From Basilea psittacipulmonis DSM 24701 (GTDB lineage Bacteria > Pseudomonadota > Gammaproteobacteria > Burkholderiales > Burkholderiaceae_B), in NCBI RefSeq assembly GCF_000743945.1, contig NZ_CP009238.1:868001-932000 (forward strand): a stretch of DNA of 64,000 nt, given 5' to 3'. Below, piece after piece: positions 34,872 to 44,865 of this stretch. The translations under genes were made by a program, and so were the position numbers. Under the pieces are notes generated by a model. The model did not search any database, was not told where the DNA came from, and worked only from the letters and a program-made list of their open reading frames with translations. Within the stretch, counting starts at the first letter, position 1; every line of letters begins with the position of its first letter.

Positions 34872-36128
34872 TTATTTTTTCATCATATCGAAAAATTCGT
34901 CATTTGTTTTTGTTGCACGAATTTTATCGATAATAAACTCCATGGCTTCCACTTCATCCATATCATGGATAAATTTGCGAAGTACCCACACTTTTTGGAG
35001 AATTTCTGGAGGCAGTAATAGTTCTTCACGGCGGGTGCTGGATTTATTCAGGTTAATAGCAGGGTACAAGCGTTTTTCAGCTAATCGACGTTCTAAGTGA
35101 ACTTCAGAGTTACCTGTGCCTTTGAACTCTTCATAAATCACTTCATCCATACGACTACCTGTTTCAATCAATGCCGTACCAATAATTGTCAAAGAACCGC
35201 CTTCTTCAAGATTACGAGCAGCACCAAAGAAACGTTTGGGACGGTGAAGTGCATTAGCATCCACCCCGCCTGTTAATACTTTTCCAGAAGAGGGAATAAC
35301 TGTGTTATAAGCACGTGCTAATCGAGTAATCGAGTCAAGCAGGATGATAACATCTTTTTTCATTTCAACTAAACGTTTGGCACGTTCGATCACCATCTCC
35401 GCTACTTGTACGTGACGATTAGCAGGTTCATCAAACGTAGAGGCAATCACTTCGCCACGAACAGTGCGTTGCATCTCAGTAACTTCCTCGGGACGTTCAT
35501 CTACCAATAAGACGATTAAAGTCGCATCAGGATTATTTTCAGAAATAGAATGAGCAATTCTTTGCATCATAATAGTCTTACCTGATTTAGGGCTGGCAAC
35601 GATTAAGGCACGCTGACCAAATCCTAATGGGGCAAAAATATCTAAAATTCGTCCAGTACAGTTTTCTTCGCCTTTTAGGTTTCGTTCCAAACGTAGCGAA
35701 CGATCGGGGTGCAAAGGTGTTAAATTATCAAACATAATGCGATGTTTCATAATTTCAGGTGCGACACCGTTTACACTGTCAACTTTAACCAAAGCAAAGT
35801 AACGTTCACTGTCTTTAGGAACGCGAACTTCACCCTCAATCATATCGCCGGTATGAAGATTAAAACGACGGATTTGGGACGGTGAAATATAAATATCTTC
35901 CGTACTGGCCAAATAAGATGTTTCTGGCGAACGCAAAAAACCAAAACCGTCAGGTAATACTTCTAATACGCCGTTACCGAAAATTTGTTCGCCTTGTTTT
36001 GCATGTTTTTTTAAGATGGCAAACATGAGTTCTTGTTTGCGAAAGCGGTTGGCGTTATCAATTTCTAGTTGCTCTGCCATGTTTAATAACTCAGATACAT
36101 GAAGAGCTTTAAGATCATTAAGATGCAT
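34872..36128 (-). CDS. rho: Transcription termination factor Rho
   Basis: Rho (418 aa) is the hexameric RNA helicase that ends transcription at non-intrinsic sites. The N-terminal RNA-binding cold-shock-like domain has [14 protein letters not shown]; the ATPase core has the P-loop ASPKSGKT near residue 180, [14 protein letters not shown] and the Q-loop/R-loop region [11 protein letters not shown]. Length and sequence are standard. It follows trxA on the same strand with a 112-bp leader that contains a 13-bp inverted repeat, perhaps for autoregulation. Confidence 0.98.
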   Translation of the reverse strand: MHLNDLKALHVSELLNMAEQLEIDNANRFRKQELMFAILKKHAKQGEQIFGNGVLEVLPDGFGFLRSPETSYLASTEDIYISPSQIRRFNLHTGDMIEGEVRVPKDSERYFALVKVDSVNGVAPEIMKHRIMFDNLTPLHPDRSLRLERNLKGEENCTGRILDIFAPLGFGQRALIVASPKSGKTIMMQRIAHSISENNPDATLIVLLVDERPEEVTEMQRTVRGEVIASTFDEPANRHVQVAEMVIERAKRLVEMKKDVIILLDSITRLARAYNTVIPSSGKVLTGGVDANALHRPKRFFGAARNLEEGGSLTIIGTALIETGSRMDEVIYEEFKGTGNSEVHLERRLAEKRLYPAINLNKSSTRREELLLPPEILQKVWVLRKFIHDMDEVEAMEFIIDKIRATKTNDEFFDMMKK

Positions 36129-36166
36129 GAGATTTTACTATTTTATGGGAGAAAAATTAAGAATAT

Positions 36167-36222
36167 TAAGTGTCTATCTCATTATTAATCATTCGTCTTT
36201 TCGACCTTTAGATAGACACTTA
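36167..36222 (-). promoter_or_regulatory. Inverted repeat in the rho leader
   Basis: TAAGTGTCTATCT and AGATAGACACTTA are perfect 13-bp arms with a 30-bp loop, 39-94 bp upstream of the rho start and directly after the trxA stop. No T-run follows either arm. It may shape the rho leader RNA or end part of the trxA transcript. rho leaders are autoregulated in other bacteria; the link here is inference. Confidence 0.55.
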
Positions 36223-36240
36223 GCAATGAATTGGTTCAGA

Positions 36241-36561
36241 TTATACAAGATTTTTAGAAACAAATTCAAGTAGTCCGTTCGCACCGACATGAGAAGCGGC
36301 TAACTGTCCGTTTTTAAACATTAATAATGTTGGGATGTTACGAACACCGTACTGAGCAGGTGTTTCACGATTTTCATCAACATTGACTTTAACCACTTGC
36401 AATTTTCCAATATTATCCTGGGCGATTTTTTCTAATAAAGGTGCAATGGCTAAGCATGGATTACACCAAGGGGCCCAAAAATCAACTAATACGGGAATAT
36501 CAGATTCTAAAACATCTAATTCAAAAGAGGCATCATTGACGCTTTTTATTAAATTACTCAT
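36241..36561 (-). CDS. trxA: Thioredoxin with variant CNPC active site
   Basis: A 106-aa thioredoxin fold protein: VLVDFWAPWCNPC at the N-terminal half, KVNVDENRETPAQYGVRNIPTLLMFKNG (cis-Pro in the IPT motif) and the terminal helix. The active site is C33-N-P-C36 followed by L37, instead of the near-universal CGPCK. The change should alter redox potential or partner choice. I set the start at M of MSNLIKSV, preceded by AAAGGAATCGATAAA, not at the upstream in-frame ATG at 36594. The trxA-rho order is common in proteobacteria, which supports a housekeeping origin. Confidence 0.93.
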   Translation of the reverse strand: MSNLIKSVNDASFELDVLESDIPVLVDFWAPWCNPCLAIAPLLEKIAQDNIGKLQVVKVNVDENRETPAQYGVRNIPTLLMFKNGQLAASHVGANGLLEFVSKNLV

Positions 36562-36698
36562 TTTTATCGATTCCTTTTTCGCACAATTTATCAATTATAT
36601 ATTGTTATCAAATTTTTTTTCAATAGAAACAGACAAGACTTCACGAAATCATATAAAATATATCTGTAATTAATAACAGTACTAATGAGGTATTATTG

Positions 36699-38666
36699 GT
36701 GTCAAAAAGTCATTATGATGAGTCGTCCATTCGAGTGTTAAAAGGACTTGAACCCGTACGTGAACGTCCTGGTATGTATACTCGGACAGATAATCCTTTA
36801 CATATTGTCCAAGAACTTATTGACAACGCGGCAGATGAGGCTTTGGCGGGGTTTGCTAAACGTATTGAAGTGATTTTACATGCCGATCAGAGTGTAACCG
36901 TAGCAGATAATGGTAGGGGAATTCCGACAGGATTGCATCCCGAAGAAAAAGTACCCGTTGCCGAGATTGTGTTTACTCGTTTGCATGCAGGTGGAAAATT
37001 TAATAAAGAAGCTGATGGTGCTTATGCTTTTGCAGGCGGACTGCATGGTGTAGGGGTTTCGGTGACGAATGCACTATCTACCCGACTAGAAGTAGAAATT
37101 CAGAGAGATGGGCATCTTTATGGTTTATGCTTTGAAAATGGAGGGCAGGTTGCTGAACCGTTGCATATCATAGCTGAAACGAAGAGTAAACGAACTTCTG
37201 GGACGAAGGCTCATGTATGGCCAGATCCCAAGTATTTTGATTCTGCTATTATCCCCGTTAATGAACTTATCCATTTGCTAAGATCGAAGGCAGTGTTGAT
37301 GCCAGGGATTAAGGTCAGTTTAAAAGTTGAAAAAACGGATACGGAATACGACTGGTGTTATGAAGATGGGCTAAAAGGCTATTTGGCGGAGAATCTGGAT
37401 CCTGAGTGGATGTTGACCTCTATTTTTACTGCTCAGGAATATATGAGTGAGTCAGATGATCATTTCTCAAAGGGTGAGGGAGCACAGTGGGCTTTGGCTT
37501 GGACCACAGAGGGAGCGATAACACGTGAGTCTTATGTGAACTTGATTCCCACTACAGCAGGAGGTACGCATGAAGCAGGTCTAAGAGAAGGGCTGTTTAA
37601 TGCGGTGAAAAACTTCATTGAAATGCACAATCTGATGCCAAAAGGAATCAGATTATTGCCTGACGATGTGTTTTCAAGAGTAAGCTTTGTTTTATCAGCT
37701 AAAGTGCTCGATCCTCAGTTTCAAGGACAAACCAAAGAACGACTCAACAGCCGTGATGTTTTGCGTTTAGTCAGTAATTTTGTGCGTTCACAATGCGAGC
37801 TTTGGTTAAATGCAAATGTAGAATACGGTAAAAAACTGGCTGATTTTGTGATTAAACAAGCTCAAGCACGTGCTAAAGCTACGAAGAAGGTAGAAAAGCG
37901 TAAAAGTTCAGGCGTGGCCGTTTTGCCAGGTAAACTGACCGATTGCGAATCACAAGATAGCACTCGCACGGAAATCTTTTTAGTGGAGGGGGACTCTGCT
38001 GGTGGATCGGCCAAAATGGGGCGTGATAAGGAATTTCAGGCGATTTTGCCTTTGCGTGGTAAGGTGCTAAATTCTTGGGAAGTCGAAAAAGATCGTTTAT
38101 TTGCGAATAATGAGATTCATGATATTTCAGTGGCTATCGGTGTGGATCCGCATCGACCCGATGAAGATGTCGATTTGTCTGGCTTACGTTATCGTCGTAT
38201 TTGTATCTTATCGGATGCGGATGTGGATGGTTCGCATATTCAGGTATTGTTGTTGACTTTGTTTTATCAGCATTTTCCCAAGTTGGTTGAAAATGGTTTT
38301 ATTTTTGTGGCTCGTCCGCCTTTATTCCGTGTGGATGTCGCGGCACAGGGAAAACGTCCTGCTCGTAAAATCTATTGTTTAGACCAAAAAGAATTGAATA
38401 AAACAATCGATAAGTTGAAAAAAGAAGGCCATAAAGAAACCCAATGGTCAGTCAGTCGTTTCAAAGGTTTGGGTGAAATGAATGCCCAACAGCTTTGGGA
38501 GACAACGTTAAATCCCGATACGCGTCGTTTAAGTCCAGTCGGCTTGGGTCAAATGACCGCAGAAGAAACTCAAAAAGTATTTTCGATGCTGATGTCAAAA
38601 AGTGAATCACCAAGCAGACGTAGTTGGCTAGAAGAAAAAGGAAATTTAGCACAGGTAGATATTTAA
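36699..38666 (+). CDS. parE: DNA topoisomerase IV subunit B
   Basis: ParE (655 aa) is the ATPase subunit of topoisomerase IV, which unlinks daughter chromosomes. The GHKL ATPase domain has ELIDNAADEALAG, DNGRGIP and GGLHGVGVSVTNALS; the TOPRIM domain has EGDSAGGSAKMGRDKEFQAILPLRGK and DADVDGSHI. A TTG at 36696 and GTG at 36699 both begin the frame; GAGG at 36687-36690 fits the GTG better. parC starts directly after the stop codon. Confidence 0.96.
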   Translation: MSKSHYDESSIRVLKGLEPVRERPGMYTRTDNPLHIVQELIDNAADEALAGFAKRIEVILHADQSVTVADNGRGIPTGLHPEEKVPVAEIVFTRLHAGGKFNKEADGAYAFAGGLHGVGVSVTNALSTRLEVEIQRDGHLYGLCFENGGQVAEPLHIIAETKSKRTSGTKAHVWPDPKYFDSAIIPVNELIHLLRSKAVLMPGIKVSLKVEKTDTEYDWCYEDGLKGYLAENLDPEWMLTSIFTAQEYMSESDDHFSKGEGAQWALAWTTEGAITRESYVNLIPTTAGGTHEAGLREGLFNAVKNFIEMHNLMPKGIRLLPDDVFSRVSFVLSAKVLDPQFQGQTKERLNSRDVLRLVSNFVRSQCELWLNANVEYGKKLADFVIKQAQARAKATKKVEKRKSSGVAVLPGKLTDCESQDSTRTEIFLVEGDSAGGSAKMGRDKEFQAILPLRGKVLNSWEVEKDRLFANNEIHDISVAIGVDPHRPDEDVDLSGLRYRRICILSDADVDGSHIQVLLLTLFYQHFPKLVENGFIFVARPPLFRVDVAAQGKRPARKIYCLDQKELNKTIDKLKKEGHKETQWSVSRFKGLGEMNAQQLWETTLNPDTRRLSPVGLGQMTAEETQKVFSMLMSKSESPSRRSWLEEKGNLAQVDI

Positions 38667-40964
38667 ATGCAGAACGAAATTCATTCTATTTTTAATCAAG
38701 ACGATGATGCGATTACATTGGGACGATATGCCGAACAGGCCTATTTAGACTATGCAGTCTCCGTCGTCAAAGGTCGTGCCTTACCCGAAATTAGCGATGG
38801 ACAAAAACCTGTCCAAAGACGTATTTTATACACCATGAATCAAATGGGCCTAAAGGCGGGGGCTAAGCCTGTTAAGTCGGCTCGCGTAGTAGGGGATGTG
38901 CTAGGGAAATTCCATCCACACGGTGATAGTGCTGCTTATGAAGCAATGGTTCGCATGGCTCAGGATTTTTCATTACGTTATCCTTTGATTGATGGACAAG
39001 GTAATTTTGGGTCGCGTGATGGGGATGGTGCCGCTGCCATGCGTTATACAGAGGCCCGTTTAACGCCGATTGCCTCACTTTTATTGGATGAATTGGATGA
39101 GGGAACAGTCGAATTCACGCCTAATTATGACGGTACACAAGAGGAGCCTGTTTGTTTGCCTGCTCGTTTGCCAATGATGTTATTAAATGGTGCCTCAGGT
39201 ATTGCGGTGGGCATGGCGACTGAAATTCCATCACATCATTTAGGTGAGGTGGCACAAGCCTGCATTAGTTTATTAAAAAATCCTTTGCTCAGTCATGAAG
39301 AATTAATGACCTTGATTCCTGGTCCTGATTTTTCGGGGGGAGCACAGATTATCAATACACCAGAAGAGTTGTCAGAAATGTATCTCACGGGGAAAGGCAG
39401 TTTGAAAACCCGTGCAAGATGGGAATTTGAAGAGATGGCAAGAGGCCAATGGCAATTAGTTGTTTATGAATTGCCTCCTAGTACGTCCTCCCAAAAGGTG
39501 CTTGAAGAGATTGAAGCGATAACGAATCCGAAAATCAAAGCAGGCAAAAAAACATTAACCTCTGAGCAACAACAAGCAAAACAAGCGATGTTGAATGTGT
39601 TGGATACGGTCAGAGATGAATCAGGTAAAGATCATCCTGTACGATTAGTGTTTGAGCCAAAATCCTCGCGTATTGATCGCGATGAGTTTGTTAATATGTT
39701 ATTAGCTCACACTAGCATGGAATGTAATGTTCAGCTTAATTTGGTTTGTATTGGTTTAGATGGTCGTCCTGCACAAAGAAGCTTGCTTGATATTCTCAAA
39801 AACTGGTTGGCTTTTAGACGAAATACGGTTCTAAAACGTACACAATATCGTTTGGACAAAGTCATGGACCGTATTGAGGTGCTAGAGGGAAGACGCATTG
39901 TTTATTTAAATATTGATGAAGTCATTGCGGTGATTCGTGAATCTGAAACGCCTAAAGACGCACTAATGGCTCGATTCCAGCTTACCTCGCGTCAAGCCGA
40001 AGATATTTTAGAGATGCGTTTGCGTCAGTTAGCAAAATTAGAAGGTATCAAAATTGAACAGGAATTGGCCGATAAGATCCTCCAAAAACAAGAGCTGACA
40101 CATTTATTGACTGATGGCAAGGCACTTGAAAAATTGATGATAAAAGAAATTCAAGCCGATGCCAAACAATTTGGTGATGAACGCAGAACCTTAATTCAAG
40201 CGGCAGATAAAGCCAGTGTTGAAGAAAAAATCATTGATGAACCCGTCACGGTCGTGATCTCGAAGATGGGCTGGATTCGTTCTCGCCAAGGCCATGGTCA
40301 TGATTTAAGTAATGTAAGTTTCAAAACAGGGGATAAGCTCTACGCTGTTTATGAATGTCGCACCGTTGATAAGATGATTGTTTTGGGGACAAACGGGCGT
40401 GTCTATACCTTGCCAGTTGCGAATTTACCTGCATTTAGAGGTGATGGACAACCCATTACTACCATGATAGATTTAGAATCAGGCACGAAGTTTGCCCATG
40501 CTATCGTGGGTGCGTCAGATTCTCGTTGGATTTTGGCCAAAACATCGGGATTAGGGTTTGTTTGTCAGTTCTCTGATATGGAAAGTCGCCTAAAAGCGGG
40601 TAAAAACTTTATCACGATGGACGATGAATCTAAGCTTTTAAAACCTGTTTTATTAGATGAAACGGCCCAAATGATTGGTTTGCTCAGTGAATCAGGACGT
40701 TTCTTGGTAATCTCAAAAGATGAGCTTAAAGTACTATCTTCAGGTGGATTAGGTACGATATTAATGGGCTTAGATCCTAAAGATTCATTGGCTCAGGTCA
40801 TTCCTATTGGTCCACAAGGAATTAAAGCCAGTGGCATTTATCGTAGCAAACACACCGAAGATTTGCTTACTTTGGATGATTTGAAAGAGTATGAGGGTAA
40901 ACGTGCCAGAAAAGGTAAGTTATTGCAAGTACGCATGAAACAGGCAAGTTTATTTTCTTTATAA
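38667..40964 (+). CDS. parC: DNA topoisomerase IV subunit A
   Basis: ParC (765 aa) is the DNA breaking-rejoining subunit. The winged-helix region has [30 protein letters not shown] and the catalytic tyrosine lies in [30 protein letters not shown] marks the quinolone-resistance region, with the usual Ser at HGDSA. The C-terminal beta-pinwheel region (residues 500-740) is present. The ATG follows the parE stop with no gap. A terminator lies downstream. Confidence 0.97.
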   Translation: MQNEIHSIFNQDDDAITLGRYAEQAYLDYAVSVVKGRALPEISDGQKPVQRRILYTMNQMGLKAGAKPVKSARVVGDVLGKFHPHGDSAAYEAMVRMAQDFSLRYPLIDGQGNFGSRDGDGAAAMRYTEARLTPIASLLLDELDEGTVEFTPNYDGTQEEPVCLPARLPMMLLNGASGIAVGMATEIPSHHLGEVAQACISLLKNPLLSHEELMTLIPGPDFSGGAQIINTPEELSEMYLTGKGSLKTRARWEFEEMARGQWQLVVYELPPSTSSQKVLEEIEAITNPKIKAGKKTLTSEQQQAKQAMLNVLDTVRDESGKDHPVRLVFEPKSSRIDRDEFVNMLLAHTSMECNVQLNLVCIGLDGRPAQRSLLDILKNWLAFRRNTVLKRTQYRLDKVMDRIEVLEGRRIVYLNIDEVIAVIRESETPKDALMARFQLTSRQAEDILEMRLRQLAKLEGIKIEQELADKILQKQELTHLLTDGKALEKLMIKEIQADAKQFGDERRTLIQAADKASVEEKIIDEPVTVVISKMGWIRSRQGHGHDLSNVSFKTGDKLYAVYECRTVDKMIVLGTNGRVYTLPVANLPAFRGDGQPITTMIDLESGTKFAHAIVGASDSRWILAKTSGLGFVCQFSDMESRLKAGKNFITMDDESKLLKPVLLDETAQMIGLLSESGRFLVISKDELKVLSSGGLGTILMGLDPKDSLAQVIPIGPQGIKASGIYRSKHTEDLLTLDDLKEYEGKRARKGKLLQVRMKQASLFSL

Positions 40965-40986
40965 ACAAAAAAACAACATTTTTAAA

Positions 40987-41022
40987 GAAAATCGTCCCTA
41001 AATGAGGATGATTTTCTTTTTT
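40987..41022 (+). terminator. Rho-independent terminator of parEC
   Basis: GAAAATCGTCC pairs with GGATGATTTTC (11 bp, one G-U pair) around an 8-nt loop, followed by TTTTTT. It starts 22 bp after parC. Confidence 0.92.
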
Positions 41023-41037
41023 ATTTAAATTATTTTT

Positions 41038-41056
41038 GATAATCATTCTCATTCTT
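41038..41056 (+). promoter_or_regulatory. Fur box upstream of fbpABC
   Basis: GATAATCATTCTCATTCTT agrees with the Fur consensus GATAATGATAATCATTATC at 14 of 19 positions, including an exact GATAAT half. It lies about 75-93 bp upstream of fbpA, so the iron transporter is probably repressed by Fur with iron. Confidence 0.7.
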
Positions 41057-41130
41057 ATTGAAAAATATTAAAACCTCAAGTATGATAGCTTGAGTAATCG
41101 AAAACGAAATTATTTTATATGGGAGGAATG

Positions 41131-42156
41131 ATGAAACTTCGTTCATTAAATTACGCATTACTTAGTGTTTTAGGTTCAACTATCATCGCCACAACAGCAT
41201 CAGCAGATGTAAATGTGTATTCATACCGCCAAGAATATCTTATTAAGCCGATGTTAGATGAGTTTACTAAAGAAACAGGCATTAAAGTCAATGCAATTTA
41301 TGTCAAAGAGGGGATTGCAGAACGTTTAAAACGTGAAGGTAAATTAAGCCCAGCGGATATTGTTTTAACGGTGGATATTAGTCGTTTACAGGAATTAGTG
41401 AACGAGGGATTGGTCCAGTCATTTGACTCAAAAGTCGTGGACGCAAATATTCCAGCGAATTTCCGCACTGATGATTGGGTAGCATTGACATCAAGAGCCA
41501 GAGCCATCTACACGTCTAAAGATAGAGTGGGTCGTTTACCTGAAAACTTTACTTACTTAGATTTGGCCGATCCTAAGTATAAAGGTAAGGTATGCGTTCG
41601 TTCTGGTAAACATCCTTATAACGTTTCATTATTGGCATCTATTATCGAACACCATGGTGAAAAAGCGGCTAAAAAATGGCTTGAGGGCGTTAAAGCTAAT
41701 TTAGCGAGAAAACCTCAAGGTGGCGATCGTGATCAGGTCAAAGCGATCATGGAAGGGGTGTGCGATTACGCGTTGGGTAACTCTTATTACTACGGTAATA
41801 TGTTGACGAATGATAAGAAACCTGAACAAAAACAGTGGGCTGAATCAGCTTATATTAACTTCCCTAACCAACAGGCGGAAGGAACGCATATGAACGTTTC
41901 AGGTGTCGCGTTAACTAAATACGCTCCTAATAAAGCAGAAGCGATTAAATTAATCGAGTTCTTAACGGGTGATAAAGCTCAGGAAATGTATGCTGATGTG
42001 AATTATGAATATCCCGTTAAACCTGGTGTGCCTACTTCAAAATTAGTCGCGTCTTGGGGAACATTTAAGCAAGATTCTGTTGATTTGAAGAAGATTGCCA
42101 AATACCATAAACAAGCGTTAAAGTTAATTGATGAAGTGAAGTTTGACGTTGAATAA
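41131..42156 (+). CDS. fbpA: Iron(III) ABC transporter substrate-binding protein
   Basis: A 341-aa periplasmic ferric-ion-binding protein. MKLRSLNYALLSVLGSTIIATTASA is a signal peptide with cleavage before DVNVYSYRQEYL; the mature start is typical of the FbpA/FutA/AfuA group (NVYSxR). SYYYGNML carries the paired tyrosines that bind iron in this family. In-frame ATGs lie at 41119 and 41128, but GGGAGGA at 41121-41127 is the ribosome binding site for the ATG at 41131. A Fur box lies upstream and the permease gene overlaps its end. Confidence 0.92.
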   Translation: MKLRSLNYALLSVLGSTIIATTASADVNVYSYRQEYLIKPMLDEFTKETGIKVNAIYVKEGIAERLKREGKLSPADIVLTVDISRLQELVNEGLVQSFDSKVVDANIPANFRTDDWVALTSRARAIYTSKDRVGRLPENFTYLDLADPKYKGKVCVRSGKHPYNVSLLASIIEHHGEKAAKKWLEGVKANLARKPQGGDRDQVKAIMEGVCDYALGNSYYYGNMLTNDKKPEQKQWAESAYINFPNQQAEGTHMNVSGVALTKYAPNKAEAIKLIEFLTGDKAQEMYADVNYEYPVKPGVPTSKLVASWGTFKQDSVDLKKIAKYHKQALKLIDEVKFDVE

Positions 42157-43783
42157 GAAGAATCGTTCATTAACTAAAAAAAGCTGGCACCATCTTATAT
42201 GGTTGCTAGCTTTTTTACTCTTTTTACCTATTTTTGCCTTATTTTGGGAATCTTTTTCGGGATTCTCTGAACATTTTTCACACCTATATCATACGGTGTT
42301 GTTCATCTATATCAAAAACTCCCTGATCCTTTTAGTAGGGGTCTGTTTAATGGCCATTATATGGGGCGTTCCCAGTGCTTACTTTGTTAGTCGCTTTCAG
42401 TTTCCAGGGAGAAAGTTTTTTAGATGGGCCTTGTTATTGCCATTGGCCTTGCCAGCCTATTTAGTGGCTTTTGTTTATACGAATATCTTAGATTATGCGG
42501 GACCGATTCAGATTTTTTTAAGGCAGTTATTTGAATGGCAGACGGCATCAGACTATTGGTTTGTGGATATGCGAACCATGGGAGGTGCTATCTTTGTGCT
42601 ATCTTTGGTTTTTTCGCCCTATATATTTTGGCTAAGTAATATTAACTTTTCTGAACAGTCTATGTCCTTGATCCATGCCGCAAAGTTGCAGGGGAAAAGC
42701 CAACAACAGATTTTCTGGCGCATACAATTACCATTAGCTAGACCTGCGATTGCCGTGGCATCCACGCTGGTGGCGATGGAAACGTTGGCTGATTACGGTA
42801 CCGTCGCGTATTTTTCAGTATGGCATATCACCACGGCGATTTTTAATGCATGGATTGATTTGGGAGATTTGCCACTGGCATCGCAATTGTCCTGCTTGAC
42901 TTTATTATTTGTGGTCGTACTCATTGTATTAGAAAAAAGAAGCAGAAGAAAAACGACATTATACGCTCATGAATATGAACCCATTGTGCTAGAGAAACCA
43001 AAGAAAGTGAATGCTTGGTTGATGACAGGCTGGTGTACATTAGTCTGGAGCTTGGCTTTTTTAGTTCCTAGTATTTGGTTAATAAATGAAGCATATGTGT
43101 ATATTGATCAAACGGATTGGTCCGTGTTTTACCAAATGTCCATGACTTCTTTTTCCTTAGCTTTTTGGGTGGCTTTGATCGCAGTCATCATCGCGTTTAT
43201 CCTCCAAGTGGCTAAAAGAGTGAATTTTCCTCATGCCACCTTGTTAACACGAATGGCCTCGTTAGGGTATGCCATACCTGGCACGGTATTGGCCATTGGG
43301 GTGCTAATCGTGACAAGTACCTTGGATCATTGGATAAATGATGGGGTGGTTTATTTTGGAGGTTCCATTATTGGCTTAGTCTTTAGCGGTACCTTATTGG
43401 CGATTGGCTTTGCCTTTCTTTGTCGATTCAGTGCTGTTGCGATTGGATCGGTGGAATCTGGATTTGAAAAAATTCCAAATAGTTATGATGAAGCCGCTAA
43501 GCTACAAGGCCATTATTTGAGGTCAATCGCACAGAAAATTTGGTTGCCTTTGTTAAAAAGTAGTTTGTTTACGGCTTTTTTGCTGGTGTTTTTAGAGTCT
43601 CTAAAAGAACTTTCTGCGGCTTTATTACTGCGTCCATTTAATGTAGAAACCTTATCAACTTATATTTATCAATATATGGCCACTGAACGTTTTGAACTGG
43701 TTTCTATTCCAGCATTATTGATGGTTTTGATCGGATTGCCTCCTGTTTTATTATTGACGTATTCTATGGATAAAAGAAAATGA
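42143..43783 (+). CDS. fbpB: Iron(III) ABC transporter permease
   Basis: A 546-aa permease with about twelve membrane segments and two fused BPD-type domains. Two EAA-type coupling motifs are visible: AAKLQGKSQQQIFWRIQLP (about residue 180) and EAAKLQGHYLRSIAQKIWLP (about residue 450). The frame starts with TTG at 42143, inside the 3' end of fbpA; another TTG lies two codons later, so the exact start is uncertain. It overlaps fbpC by 4 bp (ATGA). It moves iron across the inner membrane. Confidence 0.92.
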   Translation: MTLNKKNRSLTKKSWHHLIWLLAFLLFLPIFALFWESFSGFSEHFSHLYHTVLFIYIKNSLILLVGVCLMAIIWGVPSAYFVSRFQFPGRKFFRWALLLPLALPAYLVAFVYTNILDYAGPIQIFLRQLFEWQTASDYWFVDMRTMGGAIFVLSLVFSPYIFWLSNINFSEQSMSLIHAAKLQGKSQQQIFWRIQLPLARPAIAVASTLVAMETLADYGTVAYFSVWHITTAIFNAWIDLGDLPLASQLSCLTLLFVVVLIVLEKRSRRKTTLYAHEYEPIVLEKPKKVNAWLMTGWCTLVWSLAFLVPSIWLINEAYVYIDQTDWSVFYQMSMTSFSLAFWVALIAVIIAFILQVAKRVNFPHATLLTRMASLGYAIPGTVLAIGVLIVTSTLDHWINDGVVYFGGSIIGLVFSGTLLAIGFAFLCRFSAVAIGSVESGFEKIPNSYDEAAKLQGHYLRSIAQKIWLPLLKSSLFTAFLLVFLESLKELSAALLLRPFNVETLSTYIYQYMATERFELVSIPALLMVLIGLPPVLLLTYSMDKRK

Positions 43784-44796
43784 CATTAAGCTTGGAAATA
43801 AAGGATTTAAAGGTATCTTACGGACAGCAAACCGTCATTCAATCTTGTCATTTAAGTTTGAACAAAGGAGAAATTTTAAGCTTGCTGGGGGCTTCGGGTT
43901 GTGGAAAAAGCACGATCCTACGAGCGATTGCTGGCTTGAAATCGATTGACGCTGGCACGATTCGTATTGCGGGTCAGATTGTTGATGAAGCAGGGTACTG
44001 CCTACCGACACAAAAACGTCCTGTCGGCATGATTTTTCAAGACTATGCTTTATTTCCACATATGACCGTGAACGAAAATATTTGCTTTGGCTTGGAACAT
44101 TTAGATAAAACGACTCAAACGCAGCTAGCCAGAGAAAGCCTAGCGATGGTTCGATTAGAACATTTTTCTGATCGCTATCCGCATGAGTTATCAGGTGGTC
44201 AACAACAGCGAGTGGCTATCGCTCGGGCATTGGTGCGTAAACCTCATTTACTGTTATTAGATGAACCGTTTTCTAACTTAGACCAAAGTGTCAAAGAAGA
44301 GTTAATGAGTGAAATGAGACAGATATTTAAACAATCACAAATGAGTGCGATTATGGTCACCCACCATAAAGCTGAAGCGATGTTTCTATCTGATCGCATT
44401 GCCGTGATGGGACAGGGAAATATTCAGCAAATTGATACCGTGATGGCCATTTATGATTTTCCTCAAAATAACGCTATTTCAACGATGCTGGGCCATACTA
44501 CCTTATTAAAAGCAAAGAAAAATCACCATGGTTATGAAACGGCTTTGGGGCCGTTAAAAACCTTAGAGGGCTTGCATTATGAACATCAGGAAGCGGACAT
44601 TATCCTACATTTGAGGCCACATCAAATTAGTCTCAACACAGACACGATGCCTCATAATGCAGTGGTTAAGTCGTTTATTTTTATGGGCGATTACTGTATT
44701 TATGATTTATTGTTGACATCGGGTGAGATCATCAGTGTGATGGCGTTTAAACGTTATCATCCAGGACAATCGTTACATTTACAAATTGATCTTTGA
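43780..44796 (+). CDS. fbpC: Iron(III) ABC transporter ATP-binding protein
   Basis: A 338-aa ATPase. Walker A GASGCGKST (about residues 37-45), Q-loop FQDYALFP, signature LSGGQQQR and Walker B LLLLDEPFSNLD followed by the H-loop MVTHHKAEA are in order. A C-terminal regulatory domain after residue 240 fits the iron/putrescine-type importers. The ATG overlaps the fbpB stop. It is the last gene of the Fur-controlled fbpABC operon. Confidence 0.94.
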   Translation: MTLSLEIKDLKVSYGQQTVIQSCHLSLNKGEILSLLGASGCGKSTILRAIAGLKSIDAGTIRIAGQIVDEAGYCLPTQKRPVGMIFQDYALFPHMTVNENICFGLEHLDKTTQTQLARESLAMVRLEHFSDRYPHELSGGQQQRVAIARALVRKPHLLLLDEPFSNLDQSVKEELMSEMRQIFKQSQMSAIMVTHHKAEAMFLSDRIAVMGQGNIQQIDTVMAIYDFPQNNAISTMLGHTTLLKAKKNHHGYETALGPLKTLEGLHYEHQEADIILHLRPHQISLNTDTMPHNAVVKSFIFMGDYCIYDLLLTSGEIISVMAFKRYHPGQSLHLQIDL

Positions 44797-44865
44797 GATA
44801 AATCGAATCCTTAATCGCTATATTGTATTAAAATCCTAAGTTTCAATTTTCAGAAGGACGTTGAC

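Noticed and set aside
36562..36594. Upstream ATG of trxA adding 11 residues
   Set aside because: The downstream ATG has the ribosome binding site AAAGGA at proper distance and matches the usual thioredoxin start.
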